Positions 1 to 6,840 of a stretch of 7,085 nt of DNA are shown one piece after another. Numbering within the stretch: the stretch's first letter is position 1; each line of letters starts with the position of its first letter. This DNA comes from Polaromonas sp. GTDB lineage: Bacteria; Pseudomonadota; Gammaproteobacteria; Burkholderiales; Burkholderiaceae_C. Where the stretch lies: contig JAJAYS010000371.1 in NCBI GenBank assembly GCA_026786065.1, positions 1 through 7,085 on the forward strand, in the 5' to 3' direction. The notes beneath the pieces are model-generated. The model did no database searches and was not told where the DNA came from. It was given only the letters and a program-made list of their open reading frames with translations. A program made the translations under genes and the position numbers.

Positions 1-19
1 AAGCTTGGGGGGCTGGGGT

Positions 20-1258
20 ATGAGTTTTGAGTGGACTAATACTACCCTTGCTGAATTTGCTGAAATCAATCCAAAGCGACCGATCGCAAAAGGCACTTTG
101 GCATCCTTTGTTGACATGGCAGCACTACCGGCGCATTCGCGTGACGTCTCTCTGACCGACGTGGTCCAGCGGCCATTTACCAACGGTGGAGCAAAGTTCG
201 CCAACGGCGACACTTTGGTGGCGCGAATTACTCCGTGCCTTGAAAATGGCAAAACTGCGATGGTCTCTGGTTTGCCTGCTGGTCGAAACGCTCATGGTTC
301 AACGGAATTCATCGTCCTCGGGCCGCGCTCCGACGACGATAGGAATTTTTTGTATTACCTTGCCAGAAGTGAAGATTTCAGAACGTATGCAATCTCGCGG
401 ATGGAAGGTACATCTGGCCGCCAGCGTGTTCCAAATAGTGCCGTTGGGCAATATGCGTTTTCATGCCCACGCAAGTCCGTGCGTAAAGAGATCGGAAATT
501 TTCTCTGCGCCCTCGACGACCGCATCACCCTCCTGCGCGAAACCAACGCCACGCTCGAAGCCATCGCCCAGGCGCTGTTCAAGTCATGGTTTGTCGATTT
601 CGACCCCGTGCGGGCAAAGATGGAAGGCCGCGCCCCCGAAAGTATGGACGAGGCCACGGCGGCGTTGTTTCCGGATGGGTTGGAGGAGTCGGCGTTGGGC
701 TTGGTGCCGAGGGGGTGGCGGGTCGGCACGTTGCAGGATTTGCTGCTGCTTCAGCGAGGATTTGATTTGCCCAGTGATGACCGCGTGCCAGGCGATTTCC
801 CTATCATCGCGGCCAGCGGTCCAAGCGGGACGCACAATATTTCGATAGCAAAAGCTCCAGGTGTAGTCACTGGTCGCTCGGGAATTCTGGGGCGTGTTTT
901 CCTTGAACTTGATGACTATTGGCCTCTTAATACGACGCTCTGGGTCAGGGAGTTTAGGGCTGCAACTCCTTGCTATGCGTATGAGTTGCTTCGGCTTCTG
1001 GATTTGAAGTCATTTAACGCTGGCTCGGCAGTTCCAACCTTAAACCGGAATCACATTCACAGCTTGCCGTATTTGGTTCCGCCTCACAATTGCGTCATTG
1101 CATACGAATTGATAGCTATGCAGCTTCACGAGCGCGCGCGGCTCAACGATGAGCAATCCCAAACCCTCGCCACCCTCCGCGACACGCTGCTCCCGCGTCT
1201 GATCTCGGGGCAGCTGCGTTTGCCTGATCTTGCAGCCGCTGAAGCTTGTAACCCATAA
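20..1258 (+). CDS. hsdS: Type I restriction-modification specificity subunit HsdS
   Basis: This 412-residue protein is the DNA-recognition subunit of a Type I restriction-modification complex; it positions HsdM and HsdR on a bipartite target. Two target recognition domains are visible. The first covers about residues 1-155, with GSTEF at 93-97 and MEGTSGRQRVP at 128-138. It is followed by a spacer helix and the family-typical FKSWFVDFDPV at 187-197. The second domain covers about residues 230-360 and ends in a C-terminal helix with LRDTLLPRLISGQLRL at 386-401. Length and two-repeat layout match intact HsdS. I chose the ATG at 20, preceded by a G-rich stretch at 7-18, over an in-frame TTG at 5, because relatives begin close to the first recognition domain. 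hsdM is expected immediately upstream, outside the window. The recognition-domain DNA is visibly richer in A/T than the helix-coding parts. The target sequence cannot be predicted from this alone. Confidence 0.95.
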   Translation: MSFEWTNTTLAEFAEINPKRPIAKGTLASFVDMAALPAHSRDVSLTDVVQRPFTNGGAKFANGDTLVARITPCLENGKTAMVSGLPAGRNAHGSTEFIVLGPRSDDDRNFLYYLARSEDFRTYAISRMEGTSGRQRVPNSAVGQYAFSCPRKSVRKEIGNFLCALDDRITLLRETNATLEAIAQALFKSWFVDFDPVRAKMEGRAPESMDEATAALFPDGLEESALGLVPRGWRVGTLQDLLLLQRGFDLPSDDRVPGDFPIIAASGPSGTHNISIAKAPGVVTGRSGILGRVFLELDDYWPLNTTLWVREFRAATPCYAYELLRLLDLKSFNAGSAVPTLNRNHIHSLPYLVPPHNCVIAYELIAMQLHERARLNDEQSQTLATLRDTLLPRLISGQLRLPDLAAAEACNP

Positions 1259-1280
1259 AAAAACCCGCCGAAGCGGGCTT
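1257..1280 (-). terminator. Rho-independent terminator of the brnT-brnA operon, overlapping the hsdS stop
   Basis: Read on the minus strand, a perfect 5-bp stem CCCGC/GCGGG (1277-1273 and 1268-1264) closes a TTCG tetraloop with a C-G closing pair, an unusually stable loop. It is followed directly by seven T (1263-1257). It lies 24 bp past the antitoxin stop codon, the right place to end that operon. The T-tract is the complement of the A-run that includes the end of the hsdS TAA. On the plus strand the same hairpin follows the hsdS stop but lacks a good downstream T-run, so it would terminate hsdS weakly at best. Confidence 0.85.
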
Positions 1281-1303
1281 GTTCAAAGGCAGCAGGTTCT
1301 CGC

Positions 1304-1672
1304 TTAGGCAGCCTTTTTCATCGGTGGCGCATCGTGCGCCGCCTCTGCATGATCCTTGCCGGGCTTTTTCTTGGCAAGCGTGCGCTGGCTTTCCACAGCG
1401 CCCGCGAGCAGCATCTTCAACTCACTCTCGGCCCAGCGGCAGATCGCGTCGCGCATCAGCGGCTGGTAGCCCACGCCGTGCATTTTGGCGAGGTTTTTGT
1501 ACACCTCGATGGTGGCTTTGGGCAGCCGGATCGAAATGGCCTGCAAGCCCAGTGCGTCGTCGATTTGCTGCTCTGTCTCAAGCGACGTCTTGCGCACATG
1601 TGCATCGGACTTGCCCAGCTCGCCGCTCTCCCATGCTTCTACCGTGCCTGGAATGTTTGATTTTTTGCTCAT
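1304..1672 (-). CDS. Ribbon-helix-helix antitoxin, BrnA/CopG-like
   Basis: This is a 122-residue probable antitoxin that would neutralise the toxin encoded just before it and repress their shared promoter. A ribbon-helix-helix DNA-binding region is recognisable at about residues 44-85: a strand QAISIRLP at 44-51, then two helices around 52-64 and 70-84, with GVGYQPLMRDAI at 66-77 in the usual inter-helix and second-helix position. The N-terminal segment with WESGELGKS (14-22) also resembles antitoxins of this group. The tail, from about residue 102, is rich in Lys and Ala. The ATG at 1672 is chosen over an upstream in-frame ATG at 1741 because a perfect AAGGAG lies 6 nt before it, and the longer form would overlap the toxin gene. 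The gene begins 19 nt after the toxin stop, so the two are surely one operon in toxin-first order, as in brnTA. The antitoxin role is inferred from fold and arrangement. Confidence 0.85.
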   Translation of the reverse strand: MSKKSNIPGTVEAWESGELGKSDAHVRKTSLETEQQIDDALGLQAISIRLPKATIEVYKNLAKMHGVGYQPLMRDAICRWAESELKMLLAGAVESQRTLAKKKPGKDHAEAAHDAPPMKKAA

Positions 1673-1678
1673 TTGGTT

Positions 1679-1684
1679 CTCCTT
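1679..1684 (-). promoter_or_regulatory. Ribosome binding site of the antitoxin gene
   Basis: The minus strand reads AAGGAG here, 6 nt before the ATG at 1672. It fixes the antitoxin start. It contrasts with the toxin gene, which has no visible Shine-Dalgarno sequence, so the antitoxin is expected to be translated more strongly than the toxin from the same transcript. Confidence 0.8.
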
Positions 1685-1691
1685 GTGGTGA

Positions 1692-1979
1692 TTACTTGCC
1701 ATTGCGGTCATAGAACGCAATGTCGGCCTGATCGGGGTCAAAAGCCGTTTTAAGGTGAATGTTGCCGTCCAGAAAAATGAAAACGACTTTGAGCAGCCGG
1801 TCCTGGTTGGTGGGCGCTATAAATTGCAAAGTGGCGGGGTCGGTGCGGTTGTCTTCGCGGTCGTCTTCAAGGTAAAGACCGCATTTGTTTTCGAAGCATT
1901 GCTCAACTTCCCGAACCGTGACGCTGTGTTTGTCGCGCACCTTTGCCAGCACGCTTGCCGACACAATCAGGTTTTTCAT
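1692..1979 (-). CDS. BrnT-like small toxin candidate
   Basis: This 95-residue protein resembles the BrnT group of small toxins, which have a RelE-like RNase fold. Seen in the sequence: an N-terminal helix followed by DKHSVTVREVEQCFEN (16-31), matching the KHGVS-x-EE pattern of BrnT-like proteins; an acidic DDRED segment (39-43); then strands RLLKVVFIFL (61-70) and NIHLKTAFDP (73-82) before a short polar tail. Proteins of this precise kind are, as I recall, sometimes listed in databases as ADP-ribosyl-(dinitrogen reductase) hydrolase; I see no ADP-ribosylhydrolase motif and regard that name as misleading. The neighbouring ribbon-helix-helix antitoxin supports a toxin role. The ATG at 1979 is the only plausible start: the frame upstream meets a TAA without another start. 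There is no Shine-Dalgarno sequence. RNase activity is inferred from family, not from visible catalytic residues. Confidence 0.75.
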   Translation of the reverse strand: MKNLIVSASVLAKVRDKHSVTVREVEQCFENKCGLYLEDDREDNRTDPATLQFIAPTNQDRLLKVVFIFLDGNIHLKTAFDPDQADIAFYDRNGK

Positions 1980-1985
1980 GGCCGG

Positions 1986-1997
1986 ATTGTATATACA
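1986..1997 (-). promoter_or_regulatory. Candidate -10 box and palindromic operator of the toxin-antitoxin operon
   Basis: The perfect 10-bp palindrome TGTATATACA lies at 1988-1997, starting 9 nt upstream of the toxin ATG. Overlapping it on the minus strand is TACAAT (1991-1986), a 5/6 match to the -10 consensus; no convincing -35 box is seen. Ribbon-helix-helix antitoxins bind short palindromes, and sites with a GTATAC core are known for CcdA-type regulators, so autoregulation here is plausible. If TACAAT is the -10, transcription would start at about the A of the ATG, giving a leaderless toxin message. Confidence 0.45.
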
Positions 1998-2099
1998 GAA
2001 CCGGGCTTAAACCAGGTGCTTCCCCCAATTTGGATCTGGCCATATGGTCTTACGGGTGCGAGCCCTAAATCAAATGAGTTGGTGTTTGCGGTCTTGTCT

Positions 2100-2125
2100 G
2101 CTATTGTTTTAGTAGCTATTTGCGC
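2100..2125 (+). repeat. Interspersed palindromic repeat, spacer copy
   Basis: The segment shows GCTA, nine bases, TAGCT, two bases, TTGC, one base, C. The GCTA/TAGC arms can pair around the nine-base loop. The minus strand at 4863-4838, inside hsdR, has the same skeleton with identical spacing and matches at 18 of 26 positions by hand alignment. I recall GCTA...TAGCTGCTTGCGC-type sequences as abundant short repeats in Comamonadaceae genomes. The true repeat is probably longer than this core, perhaps reaching about 2155; the outer limits cannot be set from two diverged copies. Confidence 0.55.
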
Positions 2126-2353
2126 AGGTAAATATTGGGCTGTGGCGCTGGTTGATGCTGAAATGGCGGGCTGCTTCAGTGTTGAGCTGTATGAGGTGCT
2201 GGAAGCAACAATCGCTCCGGACACCCGACAGCCATAAAAAGCGACGATGCTCAGACGCATTCACGCTGACATGCAAAAACTCTTTAACAGTAGCGTTTTT
2301 TATTAAACAATGCTTTAATGCGACGGAACACCATTAAAGAAGTCTTTCACACC

Positions 2354-3499
2354 ATGCGCAAAACCGGTGTTTACGTCACCTCCACAACGCTGGGCGAACC
2401 GGTCCAGGCGTTTGTGCCGCACGCCTTGCCGCCGGCCAAACCTGCTTTGGTGCCTGATAGCTTTGACGCGGCAAACCGCGCAGCCGAGCTGGCGTTGGCC
2501 CGCTTGTCGGGCGTGTCGGGGCTGGTGCCGTCGGTGGACTGGCTGCTTTACAGCGCCGTCCGGAAAGAGGCGCTGCTCACCTCCCAAATTGAAGGCACGC
2601 AGGCCTCGCTGGCTGATTTGTTTGACGGCGAAGCGGGCTTTGCGGTGAGCAACACCGACGACGTGGAAGAGGTGACCAATTACCTGCAGGCCTTCCGCCA
2701 GGTGCGGACCCAGCTGCGCGACCCGGCCGGCCTGCCCATCAGCGTGCGGCTGCTGTGTGATGCGCACCGCCTGCTGCTGGACGGCGCGCGCGGCACCGGC
2801 AAGCAGCCGGGCGAGTTGCGGCGCTCCCAGAACTGGATAGGCGGCACCCGGCCGGGCAACGCGGTGTTTGTGCCGCCGCCGGCTGACCGTGTGCCCGCGT
2901 TGCTGGCGGGCCTGGAGCAGTTCATACACGGCCTTGCGGGTGAACTGCCGCCACTGGTGCGGATTGCGCTGGTGCATGTGCAATTTGAAACTATTCACCC
3001 GTTTCTGGACGGCAACGGCCGCATCGGCCGCCTGCTGATTGCGGCGCTGCTGGAGCATTGGCGTCTGTTGCCCGAACCGCTGCTGTACCTGAGTGGCTAC
3101 CTCAAGCAACATCAGGCGGAGTATTACCGGCGCCTGTCGAATGTACGGACGGAGGGCGACTGGGAAGGGTGGGTGTCATTTTTTCTTGAAGCGGTGGTGG
3201 TGGCCGCAGCCGATGCGGAGCAGGGCGTCGTGGCGATTGCCAGCCAGGTGGCGGCCAACCGCCGCAGTTTGCTGGCCTCGGCCAAGGCGGGACCGGCCAG
3301 CTACCGGCTGTTTGAAATGCTGCCAATGATGCCGCGCTTTACCATCGAGCAGGTGCGGCAGCGGCTGGACACCAGCTTTCCGACTGCGAATGCGGCCGTG
3401 AAGGTGCTGGAGGATCTGGGCATCGTCGCCGAGATGACGGGCCAAAAGAAAAACCGCACTTTCAGCTACCAGCCCTACATAGCGCTGTTGACGCGCTGA
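2354..3499 (+). CDS. fic: Fic-domain protein AMP-transferase, class II (N-terminal inhibitory helix), with C-terminal winged helix
   Basis: This 381-residue protein is predicted to transfer AMP from ATP to a hydroxyl side chain of a target protein. The catalytic motif is complete: HPFLDGNGRIGR at 215-226, with the catalytic His215. The target-docking flap is NWIGGTRPGNAVFVPPP at 160-176. An inhibitory helix with TSQIEG at 76-81 gives the class II signature (S/T)xxxE(G/N), whose Glu80 should block productive ATP binding. A C-terminal winged helix-turn-helix covers about 317-378. This layout (Fic N-terminal domain, Fic core, winged helix) is that of the Shewanella SoFic type. The ATG at 2354 is preferred to the in-frame ATG at 2318 because relatives start with M-x-KTG-x-YV; its ribosome site is weak (AAGAAG, 11 nt upstream). 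It precedes hsdR by 54 bp on the same strand, so co-transcription is likely. The gene appears intact; its target is unknown. Confidence 0.93.
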   Translation: MRKTGVYVTSTTLGEPVQAFVPHALPPAKPALVPDSFDAANRAAELALARLSGVSGLVPSVDWLLYSAVRKEALLTSQIEGTQASLADLFDGEAGFAVSNTDDVEEVTNYLQAFRQVRTQLRDPAGLPISVRLLCDAHRLLLDGARGTGKQPGELRRSQNWIGGTRPGNAVFVPPPADRVPALLAGLEQFIHGLAGELPPLVRIALVHVQFETIHPFLDGNGRIGRLLIAALLEHWRLLPEPLLYLSGYLKQHQAEYYRRLSNVRTEGDWEGWVSFFLEAVVVAAADAEQGVVAIASQVAANRRSLLASAKAGPASYRLFEMLPMMPRFTIEQVRQRLDTSFPTANAAVKVLEDLGIVAEMTGQKKNRTFSYQPYIALLTR

Positions 3500-3553
3500 C
3501 GCGCCCGGCGGCAAGCAGGCAGATCGTCAGACATTGACCACCGGGGGAGGCGC

Positions 3554-6500
3554 ATGACGGAAGACCAACTCGAACAGGAAGCCTTGAACTGGCTGCAGGA
3601 CGTGGGTTATGCCTGCGCTTACGGCCCGGACATCGCCTTTGACGGCGTGGCTCCGGAGCGGGCCAGCTACCGCCAAGTACTGCTGACCGGGCGGTTGCGC
3701 TCGGCCATCGACCGGCTGAACCCCGGCGTGCCGGCAGCGGCGCGTGAAGATGCGCTGGCGCAGGTGCTGGACATGGGCATTCCGGTGCTGCTGTCTGCGA
3801 ACCGGCGCTTTCACCAGCTGCTGGTGACGGGCGTGCCGGTGCAATACCAGAAGGACGGCGGGACGCGCGGCGACTTTGTCCGGCTAATCGACTGGGGGCA
3901 CGCGGCGAACAACGACTGGCTGGCCGTTAATCAGTTCAGCATCAGGGGGACCAGCCACACGCGCCGGCCCGACATCATCCTTTTCGTCAACGGCCTGCCG
4001 ATTGTTCTGCTTGAAATCAAGAACCCGGCCGATAAAAAAGCCAACGTCTGGAAGGCCTACGACCAGATTCAGACTTACAAGGAGCAGATCGCCGACGTCA
4101 TCCAGACCAACGAAGTGCTGGTGATCTCGGACGGCACCGAGGCGCTGATGGGTTCGCTCTCCAGCGACGCCGAGCGCTTCATGGCCTGGCGCACGATTAA
4201 CTGTGAGGTGCTGGATCCGCTGGGTGAGTTCAATGAACTGCAAACCCTGGTTCGCGGTGTGCTGGCGCCGCAGTACCTGCTGGACTACCTGCGCTACTTC
4301 GTTCTGTTTGAAGACGACGGTACGCTTATCAAAAAAATCGCCGGCTACCACCAGTTTCATGCGGTGCGTGCGGCAATCCAGCGCGTCATTGAAGCGTCAC
4401 TCCCCGGCGGCTGCAAGAAGGGCGGCGTGGTCTGGCACACGCAGGGCAGCGGCAAAAGCATCACTATGACCTGTTTTGCGGCCCGCGTGATGCAGGAGCC
4501 GGCGATGGAGAACCCGACCATCGTGGTGATTACCGACCGCAATGATCTGGACGGGCAGCTGTTTGGCGTGTTCAGTCTGGCGCAGGATTTACTCCGCGAG
4601 CAGCCGGTGCAGGCGCGCACGCGGCAGGACCTGCGCGCCCTTCTCAATAACCGGCCTTCGGGCGGCATTGTGTTCGCCACCATCCAGAAGTTCATGCCGG
4701 GCGAGGACGAAGACACCTTCCCCGTGCTTTCAGAGCGCCACAACATCGTCGTGATCGCCGACGAGGCGCACCGCACGCAGTACGGCTTTGAGGCCAAACT
4801 AAAGATGCGAAAAGTGCCTGCAGTCCAGGTGGGACGGGGGCAAGCAGCTATGAATATAGTAGCGACGGGTGACGGAGTGGCCGCACCACACCGGGCTGAA
4901 TTGGTAGCGCCGGAGTATGTTGTTGGCGAAATGATTGAACGCTATCAGGTCGGCTACGCGCAGCACCTGCGCGACGCACTGCCTCACGCGACCTTTGTAG
5001 CGTTTACCGGCACACCGGTCAGCAGCACTGACCGCGACACGCGCGCCGTGTTTGGCGACTACATCCATGTGTATGACATGCAGCAGGCCAAGGAAGATGG
5101 CGCCACGGTGGCCATCTATTACGAGTCGCGCCTGGCCAAGTTGAGCCTCAAGGAGGCTGACCTGCAGCAGCTTGACGAAGAGGTGGACGAGCTGGCGGAA
5201 GACGACGAGGAAAGCCAGCAGGCGGCGCTGAAGAGCCGCTGGGCGGCGCTGGAAAAAGTAGTGGGTGCCGAGCCGCGCATTGCCAGTGTGGCGCAAGACC
5301 TGGTGGCCCATTTTGAAGAACGCAACAAGGCGCAGACCGGCAAGGCCATGGTGGTGGCGATGAGCCGCGACATCTGCGCACACCTGTACAACGAGATCGT
5401 CAAGCTGCGCCCGGACTGGATTGATGCCGACCCCGAGAAGGGCGCGATCAAGATCGTGATGACGGGATCGGCCAGCGACAAGGCGCTGCTGCGTCCGCAT
5501 ATCTACAGCGCGCAGGTCAAAAAGCGGCTGGAAAAGCGCTTTAAAGACCCGACTGATCCGCTGCGCATGGTCATCGTGCGCGACATGTGGCTGACGGGTT
5601 TTGATGCGCCCTGCGTGCATACGCTGTACGTGGACAAACCCATGAAGGGGCATAACCTGATGCAGGCGATTGCCCGGGTCAACCGTGTGCTCAAGGACAA
5701 GCAAGGCGGTCTGGTGGTGGACTACATCGGCATTGGCAACGAGCTGAAACTTGCCATGAAGGAGTACACAGCCAGCCAGGGCCGGGGTCGCCCGACCGTG
5801 GATGCACATGAGGCTTTCAGCCTGCTGGCCGAGAAGATGGACGTGCTGCGCGCCATGCTGCACGGCTTCGACTACAGCGGCTTCCTGACTGGAGGTCACA
5901 AGACACTGGCAGGCGCCGCCAATCATGTGCTGGGGCTCAAGACCGGACCGACCCGTGACGGAAAGAAGCGGTTTGCCGATACCGCGCTGGCGATGAGCAA
6001 AGCGTTCACGCTGTGCAGCACGCTGGACGAGGCCAAGGCGGTGCGTGAAGAAGTCGCCTTCTTTCAAGGCGTCAAAGTCATCCTGACCAAGAAAGAACTG
6101 ACAGCGAAAAAGCGGACGGACGAGCAGCGCGAACTGGCGATTCGCCAGATCATCAGTTCGGCCGTGGTATCTGAAAGCGTCGTGGATATCTTTGACGCGG
6201 TCGGGCTGGACAAGCCGAATATCGGCCTGCTGGACGACGAGTTTCTGGCGCAGGTCAGGGATCTGCCCGAACGCAACCTGGCCGTCGAACTGCTGGAGCG
6301 CTTGCTGCAGGGCGAGATCAAAAGCCGCTTTGCCGGCAGCGTGGTGCAGGACCGCAAGTTCTCGGAGATGTTGGGCAATGTCATTCAGCGCTACCAGAAC
6401 CGCTCGATCGAAACAGCACAGGTGATGGAAGAGCTGATTGGAATGGCGAAAAAGTTCAGGGAAGCTTCGCTGCACGGCGAAACGCTGGGGCTTACCGAGG

Positions 6501-6775
6501 ACGAAGTGCGGTTTTACTACGCGTTGATTGAAAACGAATCGGCGGTGCGCGAGTTGACGGATGAGACGCTCAAGAAAATCGCTCACGAACTGACCGAGAA
6601 CCTGCGCAAGAACCTGAGCGTGGACTGGTCAGCGCGGGAAAGTGTTCAGGCTCGACTGCGCTTGATGGTCAGACGCATTTTGCGCAAGTACAAGTACCCG
6701 CCGGATCATCAAGATGCCGCCATCGAGCTGGTGCTGGAACAGGTTCACGCTTTTGGCGAAGCCTGGGCGGCGTAG
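3554..6775 (+). CDS. hsdR: Type I restriction endonuclease subunit HsdR with an unusual insertion in the motor domain
   Basis: This 1073-residue motor and cutting subunit of a Type I restriction enzyme translocates DNA using ATP and cleaves it away from the recognition site. The N-terminal nuclease has Asp140 and Glu154-Ile-Lys156 (PD-(D/E)xK type). The superfamily 2 helicase motor follows: Walker A QGSGKS at 296-302 region with Lys301, DEAH at 403-406, FTGTPV at 484-489, [12 protein letters not shown] at 675-686 and motif [10 protein letters not shown] at 704-711. A helical C-terminal region (about 800-1073) should contact the methylase core. All catalytic motifs are intact. The ATG at 3554 follows GGGGAGG at 3544-3550 with a short 3-nt gap, and the N-terminus [11 protein letters not shown] fits the family. 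The oddity is the stretch between YGF (410-412) and [11 protein letters not shown] (from 466): about 53 residues, where relatives have from two to about twenty. It encodes repeat-derived sequence and makes the protein somewhat longer than usual. The frame stays open throughout. Confidence 0.96.
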   Translation: MTEDQLEQEALNWLQDVGYACAYGPDIAFDGVAPERASYRQVLLTGRLRSAIDRLNPGVPAAAREDALAQVLDMGIPVLLSANRRFHQLLVTGVPVQYQKDGGTRGDFVRLIDWGHAANNDWLAVNQFSIRGTSHTRRPDIILFVNGLPIVLLEIKNPADKKANVWKAYDQIQTYKEQIADVIQTNEVLVISDGTEALMGSLSSDAERFMAWRTINCEVLDPLGEFNELQTLVRGVLAPQYLLDYLRYFVLFEDDGTLIKKIAGYHQFHAVRAAIQRVIEASLPGGCKKGGVVWHTQGSGKSITMTCFAARVMQEPAMENPTIVVITDRNDLDGQLFGVFSLAQDLLREQPVQARTRQDLRALLNNRPSGGIVFATIQKFMPGEDEDTFPVLSERHNIVVIADEAHRTQYGFEAKLKMRKVPAVQVGRGQAAMNIVATGDGVAAPHRAELVAPEYVVGEMIERYQVGYAQHLRDALPHATFVAFTGTPVSSTDRDTRAVFGDYIHVYDMQQAKEDGATVAIYYESRLAKLSLKEADLQQLDEEVDELAEDDEESQQAALKSRWAALEKVVGAEPRIASVAQDLVAHFEERNKAQTGKAMVVAMSRDICAHLYNEIVKLRPDWIDADPEKGAIKIVMTGSASDKALLRPHIYSAQVKKRLEKRFKDPTDPLRMVIVRDMWLTGFDAPCVHTLYVDKPMKGHNLMQAIARVNRVLKDKQGGLVVDYIGIGNELKLAMKEYTASQGRGRPTVDAHEAFSLLAEKMDVLRAMLHGFDYSGFLTGGHKTLAGAANHVLGLKTGPTRDGKKRFADTALAMSKAFTLCSTLDEAKAVREEVAFFQGVKVILTKKELTAKKRTDEQRELAIRQIISSAVVSESVVDIFDAVGLDKPNIGLLDDEFLAQVRDLPERNLAVELLERLLQGEIKSRFAGSVVQDRKFSEMLGNVIQRYQNRSIETAQVMEELIGMAKKFREASLHGETLGLTEDEVRFYYALIENESAVRELTDETLKKIAHELTENLRKNLSVDWSARESVQARLRLMVRRILRKYKYPPDHQDAAIELVLEQVHAFGEAWAA
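4838..4863 (-). repeat. Interspersed palindromic repeat copy embedded in the hsdR coding sequence
   Basis: On the minus strand this has GCTA, nine bases, TAGCT, two bases, TTGC, one base, C, the same skeleton and spacing as the spacer copy at 2100-2125. On the hsdR strand it also contains CTAT-GAAT-ATAG (4848-4859). It falls in the middle of the extra linker of HsdR (residues about 429-437 and neighbours) and is read through without a stop. The full inserted segment may span about 4802-4940, judging by the excess length of the protein there. Confidence 0.5.
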
Positions 6776-6840
6776 CGTGCTGGCGACCTTTCTGGTTCGT
6801 GGCATTACGCAGCTGATCCCGGCTCAGGGAGCACCTGGTT

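Larger units (their letters stand above)
1980..2353. other. Divergent intergenic spacer between the toxin gene and fic
   Basis: This stretch of about 370 bp is more A/T-rich than the genes around it and I find no convincing gene in it. It holds the toxin-antitoxin promoter/operator at its left end and an interspersed-repeat copy in the middle. At its right end an A/T-rich segment (2273-2319) should carry the fic promoter; the best pair I see is TTAACA (2284-2289) and AACAAT (2306-2311) with a 16-bp spacer, which is weak. A 94-codon minus-strand open frame (2260-1976) runs through it, ending in an ATGA overlap with the toxin start. Its Ser/Thr/Ala-rich low-complexity product and its overlap with the repeat argue against a real protein. 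Confidence 0.6.

Noticed and set aside
1..6. A HindIII site exactly at the window start, suggesting a cloned fragment end.
   Set aside because: The same site also occurs at about 1242 and 6464, so the window is not a complete HindIII fragment; the match may be chance.
1110..1126. A GATAGCTATGCAGC stretch in hsdS resembling the repeat core.
   Set aside because: It lacks the GCTA arm nine bases upstream and the TTGC after TAGCT, and it encodes an ordinary part of the second half of HsdS.
1755..2237. A 160-codon plus-strand open frame across the toxin gene and the spacer.
   Set aside because: It overlaps the toxin gene antisense and has no ribosome site; the toxin frame is supported by its partner, its family resemblance and the operon layout.
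2152..2337. A 61-codon plus-strand frame just before fic.
   Set aside because: It has no ribosome site and no recognisable features, runs through the likely fic promoter, and overlaps the repeat flank.
2315..3112. A 265-codon minus-strand open frame opposite fic.
   Set aside because: It is a mirror of the fic gene, whose catalytic motif is in the other strand; the product is Gln/Arg/His-rich without recognisable domains.
4799..6586. A 595-codon minus-strand open frame opposite hsdR.
   Set aside because: It lies wholly inside the strongly supported hsdR gene; long antisense frames are common opposite GC-rich genes, and its His/Gln/Arg-rich product shows no family motif.
6806..6833. A possible terminator between hsdR and the convergent edge gene.
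   Set aside because: Only a 4-bp TCCC/GGGA stem with no adjacent T-run on either strand.
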